NCBI GenBank assembly: GCA_022450595.1
Contig: JAKUPT010000013.1
Location: forward strand, 1 to 57,229
Length of the DNA stretch: 57,229 bases
Source: Bdellovibrionales bacterium
GTDB lineage: Bacteria > Bdellovibrionota > Bdellovibrionia > Bdellovibrionales > UBA1609
Direction of reading: 5' to 3'
Translations under genes and position numbers: made by a program
The notes under the pieces: model-generated
Told to the model about the DNA's origin: nothing
Databases searched by the model: none
What the model saw: the letters and a program-made list of their open reading frames with translations, nothing else
Shown: piece after piece, positions 35,311 through 42,492 of the stretch
How the letters are laid out: every line of letters starts with the position of its first letter
Numbering within the stretch: the stretch's first letter is position 1

Positions 35311-36212
35311 TACATACCCCCACCTAAAATCACTGGAGCAAAAATTACTATAAACACAGCCGGCATAATTAAAAACAGCATTGGAAATAAAATCACCTGT
35401 GAGGCTTTGGCCCCAGCTTTTTCAGCTCGCACAAATCTTTCTTGTCGCATTTGAATAGATTGTTCTTTTAAAACTGTAGACACACTGGCACCGGTGGCAA
35501 AGGAGTCAATCACAATGGAGGTAAATGAGGTGATCTCAGACATATCAAGACGTGCTGCCATGGCTCTCAAGGCGTCATCTCTAGAGCTACCAAAGCTGAC
35601 CTCTTGTAAAACTTGTCCAAACTCTTTGGTTAACACTCCATTGGGGTCTGCTTTTTCAACCACTCTTTTAATGGCGTTCATAAATTCCATATTAGCTTCT
35701 GTAGAAAGCGCTAACATATCAATAAAAAACGGCAACTCAGACACCACAGAGATATAGCGGCTTTGTTTCATCTGCTTGCAATAAAAACCAGGATACACAA
35801 AACCAAAAAGACCAACTCCAAGAACTATGGCCACAGGAAAGTCCATCTGCAATCCAAACTTGAGTAGTAGCAAAGCCAGTGGCATAAAAACACCAAGTAA
35901 AATCTGAAAGCCAATGTATTCATCAACGTTTAGTTCTTTGCTAAGTCCTGCCGTGAGGATAAGCTTTTCAATCTTTTTTCTAGATTTAGGATTATTAAAA
36001 AACCTTTGTGCATACTTCAGTGTGAGATTATGCACTAGTGGACGTAAACTGTTGATAATGGACGAGTTACTCTTGACCGGCTCACTGCCTGAAGCCCAAG
36101 CCAGTTGATCAGAGTCCGCACTGCTTGCCAGTAAAAAAGTGGCAAAGCTGTAAACGCTAAGTGCCGCTAATATCAATGCACTGATAAGAATAAATGAATC
36201 AAAGCTTAACAT
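35310..36212 (-). CDS. tadC: TadC-like type II secretion F-family membrane protein
   Basis: The 300-residue protein has an N-terminal membrane segment, a cytoplasmic region (about 60-95), two segments at about 105-145, a conserved cytoplasmic domain (PFFIDMLALSTEANMEFMNAIKRV, VLQEVSFGSSRDDALRAMA) and a C-terminal segment (about 272-296). This is the T2SSF/TadC architecture: an inner-membrane platform protein of Tad pili or related machines. No TadA ATPase, TadB, TadZ, pilin or secretin gene is in the window. The ATG is only 29 bases from the divergent maf start, so it is the first gene of the cluster. Confidence 0.88.
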   Translation of the reverse strand: MLSFDSFILISALILAALSVYSFATFLLASSADSDQLAWASGSEPVKSNSSIINSLRPLVHNLTLKYAQRFFNNPKSRKKIEKLILTAGLSKELNVDEYIGFQILLGVFMPLALLLLKFGLQMDFPVAIVLGVGLFGFVYPGFYCKQMKQSRYISVVSELPFFIDMLALSTEANMEFMNAIKRVVEKADPNGVLTKEFGQVLQEVSFGSSRDDALRAMAARLDMSEITSFTSIVIDSFATGASVSTVLKEQSIQMRQERFVRAEKAGAKASQVILFPMLFLIMPAVFIVIFAPVILGGGM

Positions 36213-36241
36213 TCCTTGGCCTTTCAGTTATGAATGTCGTC

Positions 36242-36832
36242 ATGAAACAATTAATATTGGCCTCACAATCTCCACGACGATTTCAACTGTTAACAGATGC
36301 AGGTTTTAAATTCCTTGTGCATCCAGTAAAAGTATCGGAAATAATTAAGGAAAATTTAAATTCTTCAGAGGTTGTACTGGACCTAGCGACAACTAAGGCT
36401 AAAGCCTTGCTCGAAGAGCAGCCATCGTATCAAAATGAGTCAGTTTTAATCTTAAGTGCTGATACTTTGGTGGTAAAAGACGAACAGATCTTAGGTAAAC
36501 CTCAAAATGAGACAGAGGCCAAAAATTTCTTGCAACTTTTGTCGGGGAGTTTACATGAAGTTAAAACTGGAGTTTGCTTTTATAGCCTGCCTGAGGGAAA
36601 AATTATTTCAAAACTAGATATTACTAAGGTCCAGTTTAAGGCTCTCACCGAAGAGCAAATTCAAGATTATATTAAAACTGGTGAGCCTATGGATAAAGCG
36701 GGAGCTTACGGAATTCAGGGCTTGGGTGGAAAATTTGTAGAATCCACTTCGGGTTCATGGAGTAATGTGGTTGGTTTACCAATGGAGTTAGTTCAGAAAA
36801 CCTTTGAAGAGCAGGGGTGGACATTTAAATGA
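36242..36832 (+). CDS. maf: Maf-type nucleoside triphosphate pyrophosphatase
   Basis: Maf proteins hydrolyse noncanonical or canonical NTPs to monophosphates. The N-terminal ILASQSPRRFQLL, the SADTLVVKDEQILGKP core and the DKAGAYGIQG motif are all present in 196 residues, normal for the family. The ATG at 36242 gives the usual short N-terminus; ATGs at 36230 and further upstream are also in frame. The next gene overlaps by four bases (ATGA). Confidence 0.9.
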   Translation: MKQLILASQSPRRFQLLTDAGFKFLVHPVKVSEIIKENLNSSEVVLDLATTKAKALLEEQPSYQNESVLILSADTLVVKDEQILGKPQNETEAKNFLQLLSGSLHEVKTGVCFYSLPEGKIISKLDITKVQFKALTEEQIQDYIKTGEPMDKAGAYGIQGLGGKFVESTSGSWSNVVGLPMELVQKTFEEQGWTFK

Positions 36833-37500
36833 TCAAAGACAATTTAAAATCAATAACTGAAAATATAAAAGCGGCTTGTGAAAAATCCAATCGTAAACTG
36901 CAGGATGTAAAACTTATTGCTGTATCCAAAAAACAAAGATTGGATGTGATCAAAGAGGCCAAAGACTGCGGAGTGAATCAGTTTGGTGAAAACTATGTAC
37001 AAGAGTTACAAGAAAAATACACGTCTATAAACAATTTTGATTGGCACTTTATTGGTCATCTTCAATCCAATAAAGCAAAAGTGGTTGCACCGATGATCTC
37101 CATGCTTCACTCTTTAGATCGATTGAGTTTAGCGGAGAAACTCAATAAAGCATTAACCCATCAGCTTCCGGTATTAGTCCAAGTAAATGTCAGCGGTGAA
37201 AGCAGCAAAGAGGGGGTTTCTCCTGAGCAGCTATCAAATTTTTTAAAAAAACTTGAAAGCTATGAACATTTACAAATTTGTGGTTTAATGACCATGCCAC
37301 CTTGGGCCGAATCTGCTGAGGACTCAAGAAAGTATTTTGCAAAACTAAAAACGCTACTAGAAAAACATAAACCCGAATTAAGTAGGCCAGAGTTATTCAA
37401 AGAGCTTTCCATGGGAACCAGTCAAGACTATCCGGTGGCAGTGGAAGAAGGAGCAACCTATATAAGATTAGGTTCAGTATTACTCGGACAAAGGAAATAG
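36829..37500 (+). CDS. YggS/PLPBP family pyridoxal-phosphate homeostasis protein
   Basis: The 223-residue protein has the YggS/YlmE signature: KLIAVSKKQRLDVIKEA (PLP-lysine strand), FGENYVQELQEKY, DWHFIGHLQSNKAK, QVNVSGESSKEGV, GLMTMPPWAE and ELSMGTSQDYPVAVEEGATYIRLG. It binds PLP but is not known to be an enzyme; loss disturbs B6 and amino-acid homeostasis. It sits between maf and proC. In Gram-positive bacteria its homologue YlmE lies near divIVA, as here. Confidence 0.93.
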   Translation: MIKDNLKSITENIKAACEKSNRKLQDVKLIAVSKKQRLDVIKEAKDCGVNQFGENYVQELQEKYTSINNFDWHFIGHLQSNKAKVVAPMISMLHSLDRLSLAEKLNKALTHQLPVLVQVNVSGESSKEGVSPEQLSNFLKKLESYEHLQICGLMTMPPWAESAEDSRKYFAKLKTLLEKHKPELSRPELFKELSMGTSQDYPVAVEEGATYIRLGSVLLGQRK

Positions 37501-37502
37501 AC

Positions 37503-38327
37503 ATGCATTTGAATTTAAAAACAAAAAAAATTGGCATGATTGGAATGGGCAACATGGGACAAGCTGTGGTTAAAGGCATCTTATCGGCTGAAATTGTTCC
37601 ACCAGAAAATATCTATATTTCAAATCGTACCCCTGGAATTCTAAATAAGTACCAAGAAAAGCATGGCGTAAATCCTGTGACTAATAATGAAGAGTTGATT
37701 GATGAGTGTGATGTGGTGATCATAGGAATAAAACCACAGGATTTTTACGATGCCATTGAACCTATTTCGAGCTCTTTTACCGATGACCAAGTACTCATAA
37801 GTTTATGTGCAGGTCTTGACACCTCATCCATTAGAAAAGTTGTTGGTGAAGTAGGATCTATTGTAAGAGTCATGCCCAATACGGCGGCCAGAATTGGACA
37901 AGCCATTGTCGGCTATTGCACGGAAAAAGCCGACTCGCCGGTAGATGACATGATAGAGGCGCTATTAAGTCCACTTGGTGAGGTGGTTAAATTAGATGAA
38001 GATGAAGAGTTTAGAGCTTTCACCGTAGGGGCTGGAAGTGGAATAGGCTTTGTGTTTGAATTAATGCTTTATTGGCAAGACTGGTTGGAGCAGTATGGCT
38101 TTAGTGCGGAGGAAGCTAAACTGATTACAGTGAGAACCTTCAAGGGAGCTTCTATGCTGGCTGAGTCAGAAGAGGGAGTGAGCATTCAAGAGCTTCAAAA
38201 CCAAGTGGTTTCAAAAAAAGGTGTTACACACTCAGGACTTTCTAGTATGAGAGAGACAGAGATTGAGCGCTCACTGCGCATTAGCTTTGAAAAGGCGGCT
38301 ATGCGAGACCAGGAGCTTTCAAAATAA
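37503..38327 (+). CDS. proC: Pyrroline-5-carboxylate reductase
   Basis: ProC makes proline from pyrroline-5-carboxylate with NAD(P)H. The Rossmann motif GMIGMGNMGQAVVKG (about 11-25), the IGIKPQDF strand, VRVMPNTAARIGQA and the C-terminal KKGVTHSGLSSM helix are present in 274 residues. The glycine-rich C-terminal motif differs slightly from the usual PGGTT (here KKGVT). It starts two bases after the yggS stop and is likely cotranscribed. Confidence 0.9.
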   Translation: MHLNLKTKKIGMIGMGNMGQAVVKGILSAEIVPPENIYISNRTPGILNKYQEKHGVNPVTNNEELIDECDVVIIGIKPQDFYDAIEPISSSFTDDQVLISLCAGLDTSSIRKVVGEVGSIVRVMPNTAARIGQAIVGYCTEKADSPVDDMIEALLSPLGEVVKLDEDEEFRAFTVGAGSGIGFVFELMLYWQDWLEQYGFSAEEAKLITVRTFKGASMLAESEEGVSIQELQNQVVSKKGVTHSGLSSMRETEIERSLRISFEKAAMRDQELSK

Positions 38328-38436
38328 CTTCACTGCATCGCAAAAAACTGACTAAAGTCCTAAAAAACAACGAATTGCAACTTGCAGTCAGTCTTTGATG
38401 TAAAATAAGATAAGGTTTGTGACTTTAGGAGGAAAC

Positions 38437-39018
38437 ATGAAAATCGCACCCATAGATATAGCCCATAAAACTTTTAGCCGTAAGATGATGGGCTTTGACG
38501 CTGATGAGGTGATGGACTTTTTAAGAAGCCTTGCTGATGAAATGGAAACTCTTTACAAAGAACGCAATCAGTTAAAAGAATCCATTCGTGACAAAGAAAT
38601 GTCTTTAAATGAATTTAAAGAAAGAGATGAACTTCTAAAGCACACAATCACCACAGCAACTAAAATGTCTGAAAAAATTCGCACTGATGCTGAACGCGAA
38701 GCCAAGCTCATCGTTAACGATGCAGAACACAAAGCTGAAATGATTGTTTGTGACGCTAGAGATTCTTTAAAAAAGATTTACCAAGAAGTTTCCGACCTAA
38801 AACGTGTGCGCATGCAGTTTGAAAACAATATGAAAGCACTGGTTCAATCTCACTTAACCATGCTTGAGCAGGCACGCCACGTAATGCCTAACCCAGATGT
38901 TAAATCAGATGTGGTGGAGCTTTCTAAGCAGGAGTCTGAAGAAGAAGCGGGACGCATTTTAGACAACGTGACTAAGGCGGTTCATCAAGCCTCATCGCAA
39001 AATAACTTAGACGTATAA
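38437..39018 (+). CDS. divIVA: DivIVA-domain cell-division/polarity protein
   Basis: The 193-residue protein has the DivIVA N-terminal motif (IAPIDIAHKTFSRKMMGFDA, then DEVMDFLRSL), which binds curved membrane and poles, followed by a long coiled coil (about 35-150) and an acidic tail. DivIVA is rare in Gram-negative bacteria; in Bdellovibrio it influences cell shape of progeny (family knowledge). The ATG at 38437 has AGGAGG close upstream and is preferred to a GTG at 38419. The spaced gap after proC (109 bases) suggests its own promoter; TTGCAG and TAAGAT with 18-base spacing are weak candidates there. Confidence 0.9.
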   Translation: MKIAPIDIAHKTFSRKMMGFDADEVMDFLRSLADEMETLYKERNQLKESIRDKEMSLNEFKERDELLKHTITTATKMSEKIRTDAEREAKLIVNDAEHKAEMIVCDARDSLKKIYQEVSDLKRVRMQFENNMKALVQSHLTMLEQARHVMPNPDVKSDVVELSKQESEEEAGRILDNVTKAVHQASSQNNLDV

Positions 39019-39046
39019 TTTATTTTTAAAATTTGAGTTTTATTTG

Positions 39047-39079
39047 AAACCCTAGCTTTTTTTGAGCTGGGGTTTTTTT
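39047..39079 (+). terminator. Intrinsic terminator of divIVA
   Basis: AAACCCTAGCT (39047-39057) pairs with AGCTGGGGTTT (39065-39075), with one G-U pair, followed by a T run. It stands 28 bases after the divIVA stop. Confidence 0.85.
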
Positions 39080-39101
39080 GTTTAGGGAGTGCTCGAATTG
39101 A

Positions 39102-39276
39102 GTGAAATCACTGAAGTGTTTTTCTGTTTTAAGGCCGCAAAGCTTCCGGCGTGAGCGGGTGCGGAGCGTCTTCGTATTGCATTAACCCCTCTGGGGTTAA
39201 CGCAACACGGATACGCACCACTCGACACGAGGGCGCTTTGCGGCCTTAAAACAGAAAAACACTTCAGTGATTTCAC
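39102..39276. repeat. Giant palindromic element, copy A
   Basis: A perfect 42-bp inverted repeat (39102-39143 and 39235-39276; arms begin GTGAAATCACTGAAGTG) encloses a 91-nt core. The core holds its own hairpin, TTAACCCC-TCT-GGGGTTAA (39182-39200), extended by pairing of TTGC and GCAA, and GC-rich flanks (GAGCGGGTGCGGAGCG and CGGATACGCACCACTC). The core recurs as its reverse complement in copy B (39571-39739), but the 42-bp arms do not. Single-stranded DNA or RNA would fold into an about 175-nt hairpin. No coding potential is credible here. Confidence 0.92.
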
Positions 39277-39570
39277 GCTTGGGGGGATTCGAAGACTGTC
39301 TATTTCATTGTTGTGTAGATAGGTGGGAAATATTTTGTTTACTTCTTTTTTTGTTTGATTCGATTTTTGATTGTCATAATAGCTCCTATAAAAGTGATTA
39401 AAGGAGCCATCGGGTGTCGAAATAAAAAATTATTCCCAGTCCTATAGTTTAACTAGGGTTGAATATAATTACTAAAAGTAGAGGTACAGTTGTAATAAAA
39501 AGACGAGTTAATCTATACAAACAATTTTTTTATAATTCATATTAAATGACCTCTAAACAATTAATAGCTA
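39277..39570. other. AT-rich spacer between the two giant palindromes
   Basis: This 294-base stretch has no credible gene. It holds a small inverted repeat (GCTCCT at about 39382 with AGGAGC at about 39402). On the minus strand, an ATG at 39377 preceded by AGGAG opens a 12-codon, Lys-rich frame ending at 39339, which is too short to call a gene. Confidence 0.6.
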
Positions 39571-39739
39571 GCTTTTTTGATTCAGTTTATTTGGAAATTT
39601 AAGTCTCAACGACACTCGTGTCGAGCGGTGCGTATCCGTGTTGCGTTAAGCTGAAAGCTTAATGCAATACGAAGACGCTCCGCACCCGCTCACGCTTGAG
39701 TTGAGACTTAAATTTCCAAATAAACTGGATCAAAAAAGC
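39571..39739. repeat. Giant palindromic element, copy B
   Basis: Arms at 39571-39610 and 39700-39739 (start GCTTTTTTGAT) match in 39 of 40 positions as an inverted repeat. The 89-nt core is the reverse complement of the copy A core over two blocks of about 34 and 37 nt with one difference. The apical hairpin differs in sequence but not in pairing: TTAAGCT-GAA-AGCTTAA (39646-39662) instead of the CCCC/GGGG clamp of copy A. The element ends 17 bases before the stop of the next minus-strand gene. Confidence 0.92.
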
Positions 39740-39756
39740 GGGTTCAATACACAAGA

Positions 39757-40752
39757 CTACTCTTGCTCACCTTCAATTTCTTGTTCGACTTTGTCAAAAA
39801 TATCAGAGGCAGTGTCTTCTTGTTCACTAGGGTCCACGGGTTTAAATCTGCGTTTTCGTTTTTTATCACGGCTAATCTTTTTAGGCTTTGCAATTTGTAG
39901 CCACTCCCAACGAAGCAAAATGGTGTCGTTTTTAGAGGCGTTTTTACCGTTAAGGTCTGCTTGATAGCCCAGGCTAAAAATGGAATTGGATGAGGCGTAA
40001 AAGCCGAGCCAGCCTCCGGCGAAAAGTTTTTGAGGGTTTACACCGTGATGGGCGAAGCTGCCGCCATTAACTCGGGTGTTGTAGTTGTTTCTAAAGCTGA
40101 CATTGTCGGTGTAGCCATCATCAAAAACACTCATATATCCACCCACATGGGCTGAGAGCTTGAAACTTCTTGGAAAAATTTTAGTGATCTGAGCAAAGTA
40201 GTGAAATCTGTGAGAAAGCTCTTCAGCGCGGTACTCGTAAAAGCCTTTAACCAGAGGAATCCAGCTTCCCCATTGAGTTTGAAGGTTAGCCCCCAGATAG
40301 CCCTTGTAAACGCCGTCACTTAAAAACACTTCATCGGTAGAGGCTTCAAAGCTTGTGATGGGCACAACAAGGCGTGCTTCTGGAATAAGGACTAATTTTT
40401 GAAATTGAATCCAGAACTGAGCTCCCATTGTTATATCGCTAAAGCTTGTATGAGTTCTTTTAAAGTTAAGATTATCGCTTGTGGCGTTGACCAAGTCTGT
40501 GGAAGCAAATACGCTCCATCTGCGAGTCAGATTCCAGTCCACACGTGGGCTAAAGCGAATTTTTTGGTAGTAGTAGCCGCTGGGAAGAGACTCAAAATCA
40601 CCGCCCTCAGGACTGAAGTTTTTAGTGGTCTTGTAAAAACTAAAATCTGAGGTCAAATGAGCCTGTCCAGGCTTAAAAACTCTGATGGCGGAGTGAGCCA
40701 TTGATGAGATAAAAGATAATAAAAATACAGTGGTAAGAATCTGTTTAAACAT
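39757..40752 (-). CDS. Exported beta-barrel outer-membrane protein, unknown family
   Basis: The 331-residue product has a signal peptide (MFKQILTTVFLLSFISSMAHS). It is followed by alternating strands such as SGYYYQKIRFSPRVDWNL and TDITM-like turns, LIPEARLVVPI and FHYFAQITKIFPRS, typical of an outer-membrane barrel. The C-terminal about 45 residues are different: Lys/Arg-rich (KKISRDKKRKRRFKP), then acidic, so the tail probably lies in the periplasm. The ATG at 40752 is chosen because it starts the signal peptide; an upstream in-frame ATG (40800) adds 16 residues. It is divergent from the MFS gene. Confidence 0.65.
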   Translation of the reverse strand: MFKQILTTVFLLSFISSMAHSAIRVFKPGQAHLTSDFSFYKTTKNFSPEGGDFESLPSGYYYQKIRFSPRVDWNLTRRWSVFASTDLVNATSDNLNFKRTHTSFSDITMGAQFWIQFQKLVLIPEARLVVPITSFEASTDEVFLSDGVYKGYLGANLQTQWGSWIPLVKGFYEYRAEELSHRFHYFAQITKIFPRSFKLSAHVGGYMSVFDDGYTDNVSFRNNYNTRVNGGSFAHHGVNPQKLFAGGWLGFYASSNSIFSLGYQADLNGKNASKNDTILLRWEWLQIAKPKKISRDKKRKRRFKPVDPSEQEDTASDIFDKVEQEIEGEQE

Positions 40753-40851
40753 CTCTTTTATCTTGTGGTATGACTTGGGTTTAGTCAAAGCTTGAGCCAT
40801 TTAAACGGGGCCTATGGCATATTGATAACGCAACTTGCAAAGTGGGTGTTG

Positions 40852-42075
40852 ATGAAGAAAAAAAGTGCCTTGCTAGTCATTTTTGTCACAGTTTTTATAG
40901 ATCTTATTGGATTTGGAATGATCATTCCCCTGAGTCCTTACTTAGCTCGGGAATTTGATGCCAGTGATTTTCAAGTGGGACTGTTGATGAGCATTTACTC
41001 TTTGATGCAGTTTTTCTTTGCTCCAATGTGGGGACGAATTAGCGACTACAAAGGTCGAAAACCTATTATTCTTTTAAGTTTAGTTGGGGCAGGGCTGGCA
41101 CATATTATGTTTGCTTTTGCCTCCTCTTATTGGGGCTTGTTTTTAGCGAGAACCTTGGCCGGTTTTTTTGGGGCTAATATTGCCACAGCTATGGCCTACG
41201 TGGCTGATGTGACAGATGAAGGCAATCGTTCAAAACAAATGGGACTTATTGGAGCGGCTTTTGGATTAGGCTTTATTTTTGGTCCATTTTTTGGAGCAGA
41301 GCTTGCCCGATTTGGAGAGTATATGGGCGATATGCCTCCCTTTGGCTCCAGCTTTGCCGCCATAGGAGCTGGAAGCATTTGTTTGTTAAATGCGGTGTTT
41401 GCTTTTTTTGTTTTAGAAGAGTCTTTGATTGGGCAAGTGGCCAAAAAGAAAACTCTTATGGTGCATGAGAGAGTAAAGCTATTATTTAAATACATTAAAA
41501 AACCCGTGGTGGGAGTTTTGCTGCAAACTACTTTTGTGGTGACGTTTTCAATGGCTCTTATGGAAGCCACGTTATTTTTGTTTGTACAGGATTTATTTGA
41601 TTGGGAGCTTCGTAAAGCAGGCTATGGCTTTGCCTATGTGGGAATTATTATGGTGAGCACACAAGGATATCTTATTCGAAAGTGGATGCCCAAATTTGGA
41701 GAAAAAAAGCTTTTAATTGCAGGTGCCATCTTACTGGGGTTAGGGCTTATGGGCATTGCTCTATCAGACACAGTGGCAGTATTGGCCGTGGCCGTGACCA
41801 GTTTAGGTGTGGGGACCGGGCTTTTAAACCCTTCTATTGTGGGAAGTATTAGTTTATTGAGCGATAAAACTGAGCAGGGTATGAGCATTGGTGTGAACCA
41901 AAGTTTTTCAGCTCTTGGACGTATTATTGGTCCGGCTGTTGGAGGTTGGTTTTATCAGGTTTATGGCCTGAGATCTCCGTTTTGGTTGGCCACAGCCACC
42001 AGTGTGATCGCTTTACTTATGCTATTACTGATTTTTAAAAACTTACCCGACAAAGGAAAAGCACAGGAGGAATGA
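40852..42075 (+). CDS. MFS transporter (TetA-like drug/proton antiporter family)
   Basis: The 407-residue product has 12 predicted membrane segments. The MFS motif A is seen as GRISDYKGRKPIILLS (about 60-75), and FGLGFIFGPFFGA and the mid-point loop separating two six-helix halves are visible. The sequence IFVTVFIDLIGFGMIIPLSP is typical of TetA/DHA1-type exporters. Substrate unknown. The ATG at 40852 fits the family N-terminus; no clear ribosome site. The next gene follows the stop without a gap, preceded by AGGAGG. Confidence 0.85.
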   Translation: MKKKSALLVIFVTVFIDLIGFGMIIPLSPYLAREFDASDFQVGLLMSIYSLMQFFFAPMWGRISDYKGRKPIILLSLVGAGLAHIMFAFASSYWGLFLARTLAGFFGANIATAMAYVADVTDEGNRSKQMGLIGAAFGLGFIFGPFFGAELARFGEYMGDMPPFGSSFAAIGAGSICLLNAVFAFFVLEESLIGQVAKKKTLMVHERVKLLFKYIKKPVVGVLLQTTFVVTFSMALMEATLFLFVQDLFDWELRKAGYGFAYVGIIMVSTQGYLIRKWMPKFGEKKLLIAGAILLGLGLMGIALSDTVAVLAVAVTSLGVGTGLLNPSIVGSISLLSDKTEQGMSIGVNQSFSALGRIIGPAVGGWFYQVYGLRSPFWLATATSVIALLMLLLIFKNLPDKGKAQEE

Positions 42076-42420
42076 ATGTTGTTTTTTAATAAAAAACTTC
42101 CTGAAAATGCCTTGTGGTTAGATATTTTTCAATTAGACAATCTTGTGAGGCAAAAAGTGCCTTTTGCAATTTTAGACGTTGGAGATAAAAGTGACTGGCT
42201 GCAGGGGACCCCGATCACTCCCACGCAGACCACAAAACCAAAAAACGTAGTTGAGACTGTTCAGAACATCACGCCCGACCTTCAGTACCCCTTGGTTTTG
42301 ATTTCTAACAAAGTTACAAAAAGTGTGAAGGCTTCTAAGCTATTGGATCAACAGGGTTTTATAAATATTTATGTGTTGGAAACATCTACAGAGCAGGTTC
42401 GAGCTTTTTATAAAGTCTAA
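42076..42420 (+). CDS. Degenerate rhodanese-like small protein
   Basis: The 114-residue protein resembles a shortened rhodanese domain: VPFAILDVGDKSDWLQGTPI ('v-D-v-R-x-x-x-E-w-x-x-G-x-I'), LVLISNKVTKSVKASKLLDQ ('v-x-C-x-x-G-x-R-S-x-x-a-x-x-L') and GFINIYVLE. The active-site Cys of sulfurtransferases is replaced by Ser-Asn, so it is presumably catalytically inactive. It starts right after the MFS stop codon (TGAATG) with AGGAGG upstream, thus coupled to the transporter. Assignment is tentative. Confidence 0.5.
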   Translation: MLFFNKKLPENALWLDIFQLDNLVRQKVPFAILDVGDKSDWLQGTPITPTQTTKPKNVVETVQNITPDLQYPLVLISNKVTKSVKASKLLDQQGFINIYVLETSTEQVRAFYKV

Positions 42421-42492
42421 CTACAAACTTTACAGGTTGTGTTCAAATAGGCTAGTGTTACAGGGTTTTTTACAGGCAAAGGAAGAAGTAAA

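Noticed and set aside
39082-39276. Open frame across giant palindrome A
   Set aside because: Lies wholly in the palindrome arms and core; the pairing explains the sequence.
39339-39377. Twelve-codon Lys-rich ORF with AGGAG between the palindromes
   Set aside because: Too short to support as a gene without conservation; noted in the spacer entry only.
39102-39739. CRISPR array
   Set aside because: Two inverted, large palindromes, not short direct repeats with spacers; no cas gene.
39662-39964. Plus-strand frame starting in palindrome B
   Set aside because: Overlaps the minus-strand barrel gene and the palindrome; no ribosome site.
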